Source: an uncultured bacterium
GTDB taxonomy: Bacteria; Bacteroidota; Ignavibacteria; Kapaibacteriales; UBA4661
DNA: 64,000 nucleotides
Direction: 5' to 3'
NCBI GenBank assembly: GCA_937899715.1
Contig: CALCNX010000090.1
Coordinates: 1 to 64,000, forward strand
The notes beneath the pieces were generated by a model that made no database searches, was not told where the DNA came from, and worked only from the letters and a program-made list of their open reading frames with translations. Shown in pieces: positions 50,286 through 60,293 of the stretch. The position numbers were made by a program, and so were the translations under genes. Within the stretch, counting starts at the first letter, position 1. The number at the start of each line of letters is the position of its first letter.

Positions 50286-52211
50286 TCAGACAGCCTGTCC
50301 CAAGCCCAGCGCAGCCTCAACTCTGACACTCGGTAGTTCCACATAGAATGTGGCACCCTTGCCAAGCTCGGCTTCGCACCACACCCGCCCGTTCATTGCC
50401 TCCACCATACGCTTAACGATAGACAATCCCAAGCCCGTGGAATGTTCGTTGCCCGTTGGCTGTGCCGAAAGGCGTACAAATTTTCCGAAGAGTTTCTTCT
50501 TGTCCTCCTCCGTTAAGCCCGGTCCCTCGTCTTGCACAGCTATACGAACAAAGCCTTGTTCCTCCGTCAGGCGCACCCAAATTTTCCGCCCCGAAGGAGA
50601 GTATTTCACTGCATTAGAAACGAGATTATCCATCACTTGCCGCGTGGCGATACTGTCCCCCAGCGCTGGGGCAGACTCCGTCTCGGTCATAAAATGGAGC
50701 GTGATGCCCTTCTCTTCGGCGCGAAGAATGTAGTCTTTGACAGTATCGGCAGCAATATCGGTCAGATTGAGCGGCTTTAGATTCAGTCTCATATTGCCGG
50801 TCTCAATAGCATTGATGTCGAGCAGATTATTCACAATCGTTACCATGCGCTCCACCGCTCGTTGCAGGATTTGTGCGGTTTCCTGCACATCGCTTTTGGT
50901 GAGTTCGTCCGACGCAAGGTCTAACAGAGAAATTAACCCGCGCATTCCCATAAGTGGATTTTTAAGGTCGTGTGCGGCAATACCCAAAAACTCATTTTTC
51001 TCTTGATTCGCCCGCTCAAGGTCGTTATTAACGCGCTTGAGTTTTATGTTTGCTGAGGAAAGCTCAAGATTGGCGCGTTGTGTGGCAATCGTCTGTTCTT
51101 CCAGCAAGTCTTTTTGATGCTTTATGAGCGCATTTGCTTTATTCATTTCTTCATTGGTGCGCTCCAGCTCACTGGTGCGTTGCCGGACGTTTGCAATCAT
51201 GCTATTGAACGCCTGCGCAAGATTGCCGACTTCATCACGGCTGCGGACGGGTACGGTAATATCGTGAATGCCGCTTGCTACCTTCTGTGCAGCGCGCTCA
51301 AGCGATACAATCGGCGAAGAAATGCGGTATGCAAACCAAAAAGCCAACACGATACTGCTGAAAAGACAAAACAGCATCACGCCCAACACAACATTCTCCA
51401 CAACGGCAGAACGCTCCTGCCGCACAGCAACGATATTCCCAATGAGCGGCTCAATGCGCTCCATATCGGTATTCAGTTGTTCATCCAGCATCTTGATAGC
51501 TCGCACAAGCACCGTTGCTTTCTCAAATGCTTCGATATACGTCGCAAGGTGATAAGCGATTTGAGTGCGTTCCTCTAGCGCCAGCGCTGACGAGGCATTG
51601 ACGGCAATCGCGTTCCGAATGAGCTGGCGGACTTCCCCAATGTATGCTTCATCGCCGCGCATAAAAAAATCCTTTTCACGGCGGCGGGCTTGCAGGAGAA
51701 TAATTTCAAGAGACTTTTGATTATATGTTGCCGCTATACTTTGTGCACCGTGAATGGCATTCCGAAACGTACCTTCTTCGCCAGAGTTTTCGTTCATACC
51801 TCGCTCGTGGATTTTGACAGCGAGGTCTTGAAAGACGGCACGGTAATGCTGCGCTTTGCTAGAAAGCTCGTAAGCATTATCATCACGTTCAAAGTGTTCC
51901 AGAAGCGTAAATGCTTTTGCCAAGTGCCTTTCTACCTCGTCTGCGTCCGCTTTTGAGCGCCGAAAAACAAATTTATTTTTGCTGTCATGTGCTTTCAATA
52001 GCTCCGCTTGAAGTTCACCCGCTTGCACCGAAGCCGTAAGCACTGCTCGCTGTATAAACGCAAACGTGGCAATAATGACGGCAAAAACGACGATAAAAAG
52101 TGCAAAAGCAAGTATTTGTACCCGAAGCGGAACACGCAGTCGGCGGAATGACGAAAAAAAATGTGCATTGGCGGGCTGTGGCGATAGCGTTTGTGAAGAG
52201 AAAGGTTTCAT
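50286..52211 (-). CDS. Membrane sensor histidine kinase with HBM-like sensor and HAMP domain
   Basis: A 641-residue kinase. Two membrane segments (about 33-54 and 274-295) enclose a helical periplasmic sensor (55-272) with the RRREKDFFMRGDEAY motif (177-191) typical of helical bimodular (HBM) sensors. HAMP (296-348), a coiled coil (349-402), HisKA with His414 (FLGIAAHDLKNPL) and the ATPase domain (DNLVSNAVKYSP, DEGPGL, STGLGLSIVKR) follow. No response regulator is adjacent. In its catalytic half it closely resembles the TPR kinase at 14893-16977. The ligand may be a small organic acid, by analogy with known HBM sensors. Confidence 0.87.
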   Translation of the reverse strand: MKPFSSQTLSPQPANAHFFSSFRRLRVPLRVQILAFALFIVVFAVIIATFAFIQRAVLTASVQAGELQAELLKAHDSKNKFVFRRSKADADEVERHLAKAFTLLEHFERDDNAYELSSKAQHYRAVFQDLAVKIHERGMNENSGEEGTFRNAIHGAQSIAATYNQKSLEIILLQARRREKDFFMRGDEAYIGEVRQLIRNAIAVNASSALALEERTQIAYHLATYIEAFEKATVLVRAIKMLDEQLNTDMERIEPLIGNIVAVRQERSAVVENVVLGVMLFCLFSSIVLAFWFAYRISSPIVSLERAAQKVASGIHDITVPVRSRDEVGNLAQAFNSMIANVRQRTSELERTNEEMNKANALIKHQKDLLEEQTIATQRANLELSSANIKLKRVNNDLERANQEKNEFLGIAAHDLKNPLMGMRGLISLLDLASDELTKSDVQETAQILQRAVERMVTIVNNLLDINAIETGNMRLNLKPLNLTDIAADTVKDYILRAEEKGITLHFMTETESAPALGDSIATRQVMDNLVSNAVKYSPSGRKIWVRLTEEQGFVRIAVQDEGPGLTEEDKKKLFGKFVRLSAQPTGNEHSTGLGLSIVKRMVEAMNGRVWCEAELGKGATFYVELPSVRVEAALGLGQAV

Positions 52212-52531
52212 GCGGTATTTGGGTCTTATAGCGAGATATGTATGGTGAAGTTTACAGCCTCAAATCTATGAAGAATACTGTAACGAGGCGATTACACGGC
52301 ACATCAAATTGTGATAACACGTGCGAAAGTCATTGTTGAGATGCATCCCTGAAGAAATCACATTGGATTTGTGGATTTTTTTTGCCAACTTCGCGCACGA
52401 AGAACATAAGTTCCTATTGGTAATGCCTCACGCTTGGGGCAGTGCCTTTTTCATTATCATCAAGGTTGTAAACTCCTTTGCCATTTGAGTACAAAGGAAA
52501 TCATAGCCTCTGCCTAATTTTGCAGACCATG
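52212..52531. other. Divergent promoter region of the kinase and CUB-BNR genes
   Basis: 320 bases without a gene. TAATTTTG (52515-52522, plus) and, on the minus strand, TAGATTTG (52261-52268) are full matches to the Bacteroidota -7 element, but neither has a -33 element at normal distance. The first would place transcription start almost on the ATG. Nothing else is recognised. Confidence 0.35.
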
Positions 52532-55500
52532 ATGCAGAAACATTTTCGCTTCCCTTCTTGGCTTCTCAGTTGCATAGTTCTCTTTGCACTGTGCTCATCC
52601 ACCTGTGCCATTCGTGCTGTGGCGGACTGCCCGACCGTTATTTTGACGGCAAAAGACGGCACTTTTTCAAGCCCGGTATCTTCGCAAGGCGACATCCATT
52701 ACGACACGCAACTTCGCTGCCAATGGATACTAAAGCCCACTGATGCCAAGCAAATCCGCCTGTGGTTCAGTGATTTTGCAACTGAAGAAAACCGTGATGT
52801 GGTGCGCATTTACGACGGAGCGGAAACCACCGCACCACTCCTTGCCGAACTGAGTGGCTCCAACATTGACGAAGCAACGTCCGTCGTTTCCACAGGAGGC
52901 GAAATGCTGGTGGAATTTTTGACGGATAATCTTCGTAACATTGACACCGATTTCGGCTGGCGGGCGCATTATGTCTCATCTTCTGTACGGAGCATTTTGA
53001 GTGCAACACCCGACAATCTGGACTTTGGCGTAGTTGTGCTAGGAAAAATCTCTGCTCTCAAATCATGTGTCGTAACAGGTTTTCGCATCACCGACGATAT
53101 TCGTATTGCCGCACCGCGTGGATACTTGCTTGCTCTCTCGCCATCGGGTGCTTTCAGCGATACGCTTTTTGTGCCGGGCAACCGCGATAGCGCTACCTTT
53201 ACGCTCTACATTCAATTCACGCCGCCTACAGTCGGTGACTTCGACAAACGAATTTCCATCACGAGCCGCACCGCGTTTGCAGTGGTTGACGCACAAGGCA
53301 TTGCACCGCCTGCAATTTATTGGGAGCCTATGACGGGTCCCTACACCGCATCAATTCTGTGTATGGCTGCCGATAAAGATGATGATGTCTATGCTGGAAC
53401 GCATAACGGGGTTTATCGCTCCAACACAAACGGGCACGCATGGATACAAAGTAATGAAGGACTGAGTAATAATGCGGCTTTGTCGGTTCGAGGTATCGCA
53501 GTCTTAGGAGATGAAGTATTTATCGGTACCGAAGATGGCGTGTATAAGTCGAGCAATGGCGGAAAATCGTGGCAATCACGCAGCGTCGGCTGCCCGAAGT
53601 TTGTTCACACTATCGTCGTCAAAGGTGATACGCTGCTTGCGGGAACAGACCAAGGAATTTTTCGCTCTACAGATGATGGCGAATTGTGGAAACCGCTTAA
53701 TAACGGACTCAAGAACCATGCGGATGTAACGGCAATTTTCATTTCAGAAAATATCACTTTTGCTGCAACGGGAGATTCGATACTGTATCGCTCTACCAAT
53801 CACGGCGAGACATGGACGCAAGACAATACCTTCGGGAAGCACCGCATTGACTGCTTTGGTCAGCATAAGGACGTTATTCTCGCCGGAACACAAGGCGGCT
53901 GGATATATCGCAGTGAGAACGGCGGCGCATGGAAAAAACTTGATGACCTCACTTTACCGGAAGATGGCTGGCAATACGTCCTGTCACTTGCCACCGACAA
54001 AGACGGTGTGTTCTATGCTGGCACAGAAGAAGGTGTCTTACGTTCCGGCGACGACGGCAAAACATGAGAACTACGCGACAAAGGTTTAAGTGAGCCGATT
54101 GTAACGGCACTCGTCGTGGAAGGCACCGATGTTTATGCCGGAACAGATGCAGGCATTTTTGTCTCCGAAGACAAAGCAGCAACATGGCGTGAGGCAAATC
54201 AAGGCTTAACAGGAGCTATCGTAACCGATATGCAAGAGCACAGGGGGCTGATACTGGCAGCAACGGCGGGCGACGGTGCATATCGAACATCCGACAACGG
54301 TGCAACGTGGCTTCCTTCCGATGCGGGTTTGCAAGCCCGCTACTTACGCGGTTTTGCTTCCAGAGGAAAAGATTTATATGTCGCCGCTTACGATGAATAC
54401 GACCCTTCTAATCCACACATCACTATTCCGGGCGTGTATCGCTCCAACAACAACGGAACATCGTGGACACCAGTGCTGATAGACACCGTGCGGGATGCAG
54501 CAGGAAAAATCAAAACACTCCACCCTTTCCATTCAATTGTCGCAACAGGCTTCGGTACGCTCATTGCGGGTGGCGACGAAGGCGTGATTTGCCGCTCGAC
54601 CAATGGTGGCGTTTCGTGGACAAAATCAACAATTATCCGCCTTGCTACTGTTGACTTGCCGTCTGTTACAACGCTCATTATTGGTCTTGACGACGCTATT
54701 TTTGCGGGAACTGTCGGCGGAGGAATTTTTCGTTCCGATGACGACGGGCAAACATGGCGGCGCACCTTTGGGGACGAACGCGGTCTTTCGGATAAAGCCC
54801 GCCGCGTCAATCACATCATTCGGGAGCAAACGGCACTTTTTGCAGCTACCGATGCAGGGATTTACCGCAGTTTGAGCAATGGTCTTTCGTGGTTACGATT
54901 GAATTTCCCCGATTCATCGGGCAGCGTCAAGGACACCATTCTGCCGCAAGCAATCATCGCTGTCGGCGGTGCGCTGTATGCCGGAACGGATGCACACGGC
55001 GTGTGGAGGTCGCTCAATGACGGCATATCGTGGGAGCGCGTCAACGAAGGATTGAACGACGATGCCGATATAACATCGCTTGCTGCTGCCGGAACGACCG
55101 ATTTATACATTGGTTTGCACGGTGGTGTGGTCTATCGCACATCGCTCCAAAGCTCGGTCAATTCTGCCCGTGCTGTACTCGAAATCCCAGAGAATCTCAC
55201 AGCAAAGCCCGGCGACGAAGTAGAAATACCGATTATCCTCAAAAGTATTCAGTCACCACCGGCAAATATTCGCTCCATCAAGGGACGATGTATTTTGCGC
55301 TTCAATGCCTCTATGCTCGACCCCGGCACAGCTTTGAGCCAAGAAGCTGTCGTCAATGGCGACCGCCTTATTCCCCTCACATTTGATTTACGTCCGAATG
55401 CGGGGACAGCACTTGCTACCTTGCGCTTCCGTGCTCGGCTTGGCGATGCGATTGCTACGCCGCTCATTTTGACAAGTCTCAGCGCGGACGGCGTGATTTT

Positions 55501-55840
55501 ACTCGCTCCGAAGCCCGGTGTTCTTACGCTGACAGGTCTTTCCTACGCGGGCGGTGCACGGCTTTTCAGCTCTGAACGTGCTCCACTGCTGGCAGCAACA
55601 GCACCTAATCCCGTCAATGACAACGCCAAAATCAGCTACACACTCCAAGCAACGGCAGATGTGAATGTATCGATCGTCAATATCTTTGGCATAACCGTTA
55701 AAACATTGGTCGCTAAACGCTTGCTGCCGGGTGATTACGAGGTCAACATGGCAACGGATGATGTGCCGCCGGGTGCATATTTCCTTGTGCTTCAAACAAA
55801 CGCTCACCGCATTTCCCAACCAATCCGTATCGTGAGATAA
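52532..55840 (+). pseudogene. T9SS-secreted CUB/BNR-repeat protein interrupted by an in-frame TGA
   Basis: One long frame (1103 codons) split by a single TGA at 54065-54067. Before it come a signal peptide (cleavage near AVADC), a CUB domain (about 35-145), an Ig-like/ASPM-type beta domain (155-260) and BNR/sortilin-type propeller repeats; after it in the same frame come more repeats, a cohesin-like domain (about 890-1000) and a Por sorting domain (TAPNPVNDNAKISY to the C-terminal IRIVR). Every other repeat has Trp at this place (DDGQTW, NGGKSW, NGATW), so the TGA replaces a TGG codon. Without read-through the cargo would lose its sorting signal. Otherwise the protein is a surface-exposed adhesion or binding protein. 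A downstream ORF start at 54116 (GTG) would not give an exported product. Confidence 0.85.
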
Positions 55841-55843
55841 TCC

Positions 55844-57997
55844 ATGAAGAAAGCAACTATACCCTTCCTCTGCACGGCGCTCACGCTTCTGTTCGTTGTT
55901 GTTTCTTGCCCTTTATTTGCTCAAACGCAAGCAACGGTGCAGGCAGCATCGCAAACGACAACACAAGCATCGGACAACGATGGCATTCGATACGGCATAA
56001 CGGGATTGTTCAATTACAACAGGCACAGCGCTCGTTTTTTGCAAATTCCCCGCGCGGTGCGGGAAAATTTAACCGACTACTATTTTCAAGATGGCGTGGG
56101 AACAGGCCTTTCGGTGGGAGCATTTATCGGAATACCGATTTTTCGCTGGCTCAATCTCGACCTCCGCGCCAGCTACGTTCAGCGCAGTGGAACGCTCTAT
56201 TCGCGGCTTGACTCGGAAATCGTCGGACGGCGCGACGGCACAGGCGATGTGGGTATTTTTCGCCGCACGTTCACCGCTAATTTGGCAACAATCGGTTCGG
56301 AGGTATTTTTGAACTTTAATCCCGCGCTCGGCTTGAACGTGTATTTGGGCGGACGTGCAGAGTGGGCAATCGCAAAAACGTACCGCCAAGAAGAAGCGAT
56401 AGTTGCGCCGTCGGACGGCGTGTTCCACGACACCGGCGAGCGCACACGGAATGTGCAAAGCGGAACACTTCCCGACGTGCGCAATCTTGGCGTGGCAAAT
56501 ATGAACATTGAAGTTCTGGGTGGCATCGGTTACGAAATTCCGATTCACCCATCGGGTGCATGGACACTGGAGCCGACACTTTTTTACGGAGCGCAAATCT
56601 ACTCAGTCTTGCAAAATTTAGAAAAGGATGAGTATTGGAAAATTGCGACGCTGCGCGGTGGTGTTGCGCTCAGATACTACCCCGTGCGGGAAGCACAGTT
56701 CGATAGTCAGTTGTACAAAGTCAAACAACTGGCATCCATGGAAAAGCAACTTTCGGAAGAGCGAAAAAAGATTCAATCCGAACTCAAAGAACTCCGCCAG
56801 TCAGGTGTTTTTGTCAAAATCGGTCTGCCGGAGGGCTTGCTTGCTGATGGCTCGGAAGTACAGAACCCAACCATTCGCGTCGAGCAGTTCCGCTCATCGG
56901 CAACTGTTCAGCTTTTGCCGCATATTTTTTTCAACGAAAATTCATCTGTTATTCCGGCACGGTATCGCCGTATTGCTTCCTCCGAGCGCACAAGTTATTC
57001 CTTCAATCGTCTGACCAAACTGCGCCCGCTTGAACTCTACTATCATATTTTGAACATTATCGGCAAGCGCCTTCAAGAGCGCACCGAAGCTCGCCTCACG
57101 CTCACTGGATACTCGTTCACTTCCGGCTCAGAAAGCGGCAATAAGAAACTGGCACAGCAGCGAGCCGAATCGGTGAATGATTACTTGCAAGATGTATGGA
57201 AAATTGCGGCTAACCGCTTGACCGTGACCATACAGGACGTGCCTGCTCTTCAGGCGGGAAGCGATGCCGAGGCTGATTACCGCCGTGTGGATATTGCCTC
57301 GACCGACCCCACGATTCTGCAAGCAGTCACCTTTGAAAGTATGTATCAGACTGTTTCGCCGCAAGCATTGCGCTTTTCGCTGGACATCAATGCCGGAGCG
57401 GGTTTGAAGCAGTGGAGCCTTGAGGTATCGCAGTTCGAGGGGAACGAAATCAAAACGCTGTTTAATGTAGAAGGAACAAATACGTACTCCAAAGAATACA
57501 TCTGGCGCATTGATGAGCGCCCTGCATCTGTGCCGGGCTTCACGGGAACGCTGGATTCAAAATTGGAAGTAACCGATGTGAACAACCGCAATAGCGACGC
57601 ACCTATTCAGACCACGCCCGTCGAGGTGATTATGCTTGCCGACAAAATCACGAAAAAGGTTCCCGACACTCGCGTTGATGTTCTTACGCTTGTAGCATCT
57701 TTGGGGAAAGAAATCACGGAGGGCGAGACGTTTGCTGCTTTCAAATCAAGTCTGTCGCAGAATGTGGCGCTTACGGTGGAAGGATGGGCGGAAGGCAAAG
57801 ACGATACAAGCCTGAATACCGATGCCGCCGATGCACGGGCGCGTCAGGTGGTGCAAGCCTCCGGCGTTCCGGCAAAAATAGTAAGCAGCAAAAAGAATGT
57901 AGCGTGGATGAAAGCATTGCACAACGACGCAAGCGTACCCGAAGGACGGCTCTACAACAGGGCTGTCCGTGTGGAGATACGGAAGCAGATTCAGTAA
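55844..57997 (+). CDS. Outer-membrane protein with beta-barrel and OmpA-like C-terminal domain
   Basis: A 717-residue envelope protein: a signal peptide (cleavage near LFAQT), an N-terminal barrel-like region (about 45-285) with aromatic-rich strands, a short coiled coil (295-325, KQLASMEKQLSEERKKIQSEL), and two OmpA-like peptidoglycan-binding segments, LTLTGYSFTSGSESGNKKLA (about 405-424) followed by QQRAESVNDYL, and VALTVEGWAEGKDDTSLN near the end. The family ties the outer membrane to peptidoglycan. It begins 3 bases after the CUB-BNR gene, so the two are surely co-transcribed and possibly translationally coupled; a nonsense codon upstream may therefore affect it. Confidence 0.82.
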   Translation: MKKATIPFLCTALTLLFVVVSCPLFAQTQATVQAASQTTTQASDNDGIRYGITGLFNYNRHSARFLQIPRAVRENLTDYYFQDGVGTGLSVGAFIGIPIFRWLNLDLRASYVQRSGTLYSRLDSEIVGRRDGTGDVGIFRRTFTANLATIGSEVFLNFNPALGLNVYLGGRAEWAIAKTYRQEEAIVAPSDGVFHDTGERTRNVQSGTLPDVRNLGVANMNIEVLGGIGYEIPIHPSGAWTLEPTLFYGAQIYSVLQNLEKDEYWKIATLRGGVALRYYPVREAQFDSQLYKVKQLASMEKQLSEERKKIQSELKELRQSGVFVKIGLPEGLLADGSEVQNPTIRVEQFRSSATVQLLPHIFFNENSSVIPARYRRIASSERTSYSFNRLTKLRPLELYYHILNIIGKRLQERTEARLTLTGYSFTSGSESGNKKLAQQRAESVNDYLQDVWKIAANRLTVTIQDVPALQAGSDAEADYRRVDIASTDPTILQAVTFESMYQTVSPQALRFSLDINAGAGLKQWSLEVSQFEGNEIKTLFNVEGTNTYSKEYIWRIDERPASVPGFTGTLDSKLEVTDVNNRNSDAPIQTTPVEVIMLADKITKKVPDTRVDVLTLVASLGKEITEGETFAAFKSSLSQNVALTVEGWAEGKDDTSLNTDAADARARQVVQASGVPAKIVSSKKNVAWMKALHNDASVPEGRLYNRAVRVEIRKQIQ

Positions 57998-58026
57998 ATA
58001 TGCATATTTTTCGCTGACATTTTTAC

Positions 58027-58683
58027 TTACTCTTTCTGCCACCACCGAAACGCCGGAAGCGCAGAGAGTAAAGTCGCTCCAAGGAGCAGCACAGCATAAA
58101 AGTGAGCCGTGCTGTAATCAAGCCCCTGTACGGCATCGTAGAGCGCAATGGAGGCGGTACGTGTTTCCCCGGCAATATTACCGCCAATCATCATCACTAC
58201 GCCAAATTCGCCCAACGAATGAACAAATACAAGCGCACTGCCTGTTAGAAGACTTCTCCGCGCAATCGGTATTGCCACGCGCACAAATACTTGGCTTCGG
58301 GTAGCACCATCCAGCACAGCATTTTCCAATATTTCAACGGGAATCGCTTCAAATCCGTTCTTAACAGGCTGCACCATAAACGGCAGTCCATAGAACACCG
58401 AACCCAGCACTAATCCCGTGAAGCTAAACACTAAGTGCACATCCAAACTATCCGCCAGCCAAGCACCGACGGCGTTTCCCCGCCCGAATACATACAAAAA
58501 ATAAAAGCCAATAACCGTTGGTGGAAGTGCTATGGGCAAGCTCACAAAACTTTCAATAATCGGTTTCAGACGATGCTTTGATAATGCCAAACCGTAGGCA
58601 AGCGGCACGGCAACGACAAGCAAAACAAGCACAGTCGTAGTAGCAAGGCGCAAAGAAACAAGTAATGGCGAGATGTCCGGCAT
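58027..58683 (-). CDS. modB: Molybdate ABC transporter permease
   Basis: A 218-residue inner-membrane permease with five or six hydrophobic segments. The EAA loop (ENAVLDGATRSQVFVRVAIP) and the ModB signature EFGVVMMIGGNIAGETRT are intact, which separates it from sulfate (CysT/W) permeases with fair certainty. It would work with a binding protein (ModA) and an ATPase (ModC), but neither lies next to it in this window. The gene is flanked by unrelated genes on the other strand, so it is either solitary or split from its operon. Confidence 0.87.
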   Translation of the reverse strand: MPDISPLLVSLRLATTTVLVLLVVAVPLAYGLALSKHRLKPIIESFVSLPIALPPTVIGFYFLYVFGRGNAVGAWLADSLDVHLVFSFTGLVLGSVFYGLPFMVQPVKNGFEAIPVEILENAVLDGATRSQVFVRVAIPIARRSLLTGSALVFVHSLGEFGVVMMIGGNIAGETRTASIALYDAVQGLDYSTAHFYAVLLLGATLLSALPAFRWWQKE

Positions 58684-58835
58684 GAGTCAAAATATAAACA
58701 AGAAAAGATATTACTTGAACCAACGATGAAAAGTCTTGTGCAAAACAAAAAATCTGAATAAGTTTTCGGTTTCTACACGTGCCCATCAAAATACGCAATA
58801 AACGAGTATTCATCAATAATTCCACGATGTGATGT

Positions 58836-59228
58836 ATGGACATTTTTCCCAATGATGATTTCCCGACGCTTGAGCGCAACGGAAAAACATTTGTCCAAGT
58901 CTGCCACAGCAGCGATGTTCTGCGCCGTAAGGGTACGCGCGTGGAATTTGACGAAGAGCTTCAAATCGCCATCTTTCGGGTAGGCGAAAGGCTTCATGCG
59001 GTCTCCAACATCTGCCCGCACAATCACTCGCCCTTGCTCCACGAAGGCGAAATCAACACTGAAGATTGCACTATCAGTTGCCCAATGCACGGGTGGACGT
59101 ATTCGTTGCACACGGGACGGCACACCTCTTCAAGTCATTCCCACGTGAAAGTCTATGACGTTTTTGAGGAACATGAATTGGTGTATCTCGAAAAGCCACA
59201 GCCCGTGGAAGTGGAATGGAAGTGGTGA
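58836..59228 (+). CDS. Rieske [2Fe-2S] ferredoxin-type protein
   Basis: A 130-residue soluble Rieske protein. The cluster ligands are Cys60 and His62 (NICPHNH) and Cys82 and His85 (SCPMHGW), with the usual spacing of ferredoxin-type Rieske domains; the disulphide Cys pair of bc1-type Rieske proteins is absent. It lacks a signal peptide, so it acts in the cytoplasm as an electron carrier, perhaps for an oxygenase. Its 3' end may overlap the start of the queG frame (59216), which suggests co-transcription. Confidence 0.85.
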   Translation: MDIFPNDDFPTLERNGKTFVQVCHSSDVLRRKGTRVEFDEELQIAIFRVGERLHAVSNICPHNHSPLLHEGEINTEDCTISCPMHGWTYSLHTGRHTSSSHSHVKVYDVFEEHELVYLEKPQPVEVEWKW

Positions 59229-59251
59229 GTGAAAACCGTACACGCATTTTT

Positions 59252-60253
59252 ATGAATACAGCCGAGCAATCGCACCAAGCGCTTCATGACAAAACTCAGC
59301 ACATCAAGCAATTCGCTCTCTCATGCGGCTTCTCGCTTGTAGGTATTGCCGAGGCAGTACCGCTCAAAGATGAAACAGAAAACTTTTCTGAATGGCTCCG
59401 GCAAGGCTTCCATGCAGGTATGGGCTACATGGAGCATAACCAAGAAAAGCGTTATGATGTCTGCAATATTCTCCCCAATACTCGTTCGGTCATTGTAGTG
59501 GCGCAAAACTACTACACCCCGTACCAACACTGCACGAGCGAAAACAAAGGAAAAATCTCTCGTTACGGCTGGGGCGATGATTATCACGACGTAATTCCCG
59601 AAAAGCTGGAGCGTATTGCTGATGAAATCAAGCGCCTTCAGCCGGAAGCACAAACGAAAGTCTATACTGACACGGGTGCAATTTTAGAAAAGCAATGGGC
59701 TGTTCGTGCGGGCATCGGCTGGCAAGGAAAGCACAGCAACATTATCTCGCGCGAGATTGGCTCGTGGTTTTTTATTGGTGTTATCCTCACCACAGCAGAA
59801 TTTTGTTATGATTCGCCGATGCAGGATTTCTGCGGTTCCTGCACGGCTTGTCTCCAAGCCTGCCCCACGCAAGCCATCGTCCAGCCATACCTTGTGGATG
59901 CTCGCAAGTGTATTCCGTATTGGACAATTGAGACCAAGCCCGATGTTGATTTTCCCCGTGAAGTTGCCGATAATTTAGACGGCTGGCTGTTCGGCTGTGA
60001 TACTTGTCAGGATGTCTGCCCGTGGAATCGTTTCCAAAAGCCTACGCACGAAGACCGTTTCCTGCCTCGCTTTGGAGAAACAACGCTCAATCTCAACGTC
60101 GTCCAGCAAATGACACAGGAAGAATTTTCAACCCGTTTCCGAAAAAGCCCCGTTAAACGCAGCAAAATAGCGGGTTTGAAGCGTAATGCTCTTGCACTCC
60201 GACGACAAAAAAAAGCGGAATCAGGCGATGACGACAAAGGCTCATCTTCCTGA
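59252..60253 (+). CDS. queG: Epoxyqueuosine reductase
   Basis: A 333-residue iron-sulfur and cobalamin enzyme that performs the last step of queuosine synthesis in the tRNA wobble position. Two [4Fe-4S] motifs are present, CGSCTACLQACP (around residue 195) and CDTCQDVCP (around residue 250), with the family stretch YTDTGAILEKQWAVRAGIGW ahead of them. The length is typical. The frame is open to an ATG at 59216, which overlaps the Rieske gene by 13 bases; 59252 is chosen on protein length, but 59216 would allow coupling. No other queuosine gene is visible here. Confidence 0.9.
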   Translation: MNTAEQSHQALHDKTQHIKQFALSCGFSLVGIAEAVPLKDETENFSEWLRQGFHAGMGYMEHNQEKRYDVCNILPNTRSVIVVAQNYYTPYQHCTSENKGKISRYGWGDDYHDVIPEKLERIADEIKRLQPEAQTKVYTDTGAILEKQWAVRAGIGWQGKHSNIISREIGSWFFIGVILTTAEFCYDSPMQDFCGSCTACLQACPTQAIVQPYLVDARKCIPYWTIETKPDVDFPREVADNLDGWLFGCDTCQDVCPWNRFQKPTHEDRFLPRFGETTLNLNVVQQMTQEEFSTRFRKSPVKRSKIAGLKRNALALRRQKKAESGDDDKGSSS

Positions 60254-60293
60254 AATCCGCTTCAGTTCTATTTCACAGAGAAATCCTCTTGGA

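Noticed and set aside
51078..51578. 166-codon plus-strand frame within the HBM kinase gene
   Set aside because: Antisense shadow rich in Cys, His and Arg, with no family similarity.
54065..54067. Genetic-code change (TGA read as Trp)
   Set aside because: The integrase, Rieske, queG and second TetR genes end at TGA with normal protein lengths, so TGA is a stop in this genome.
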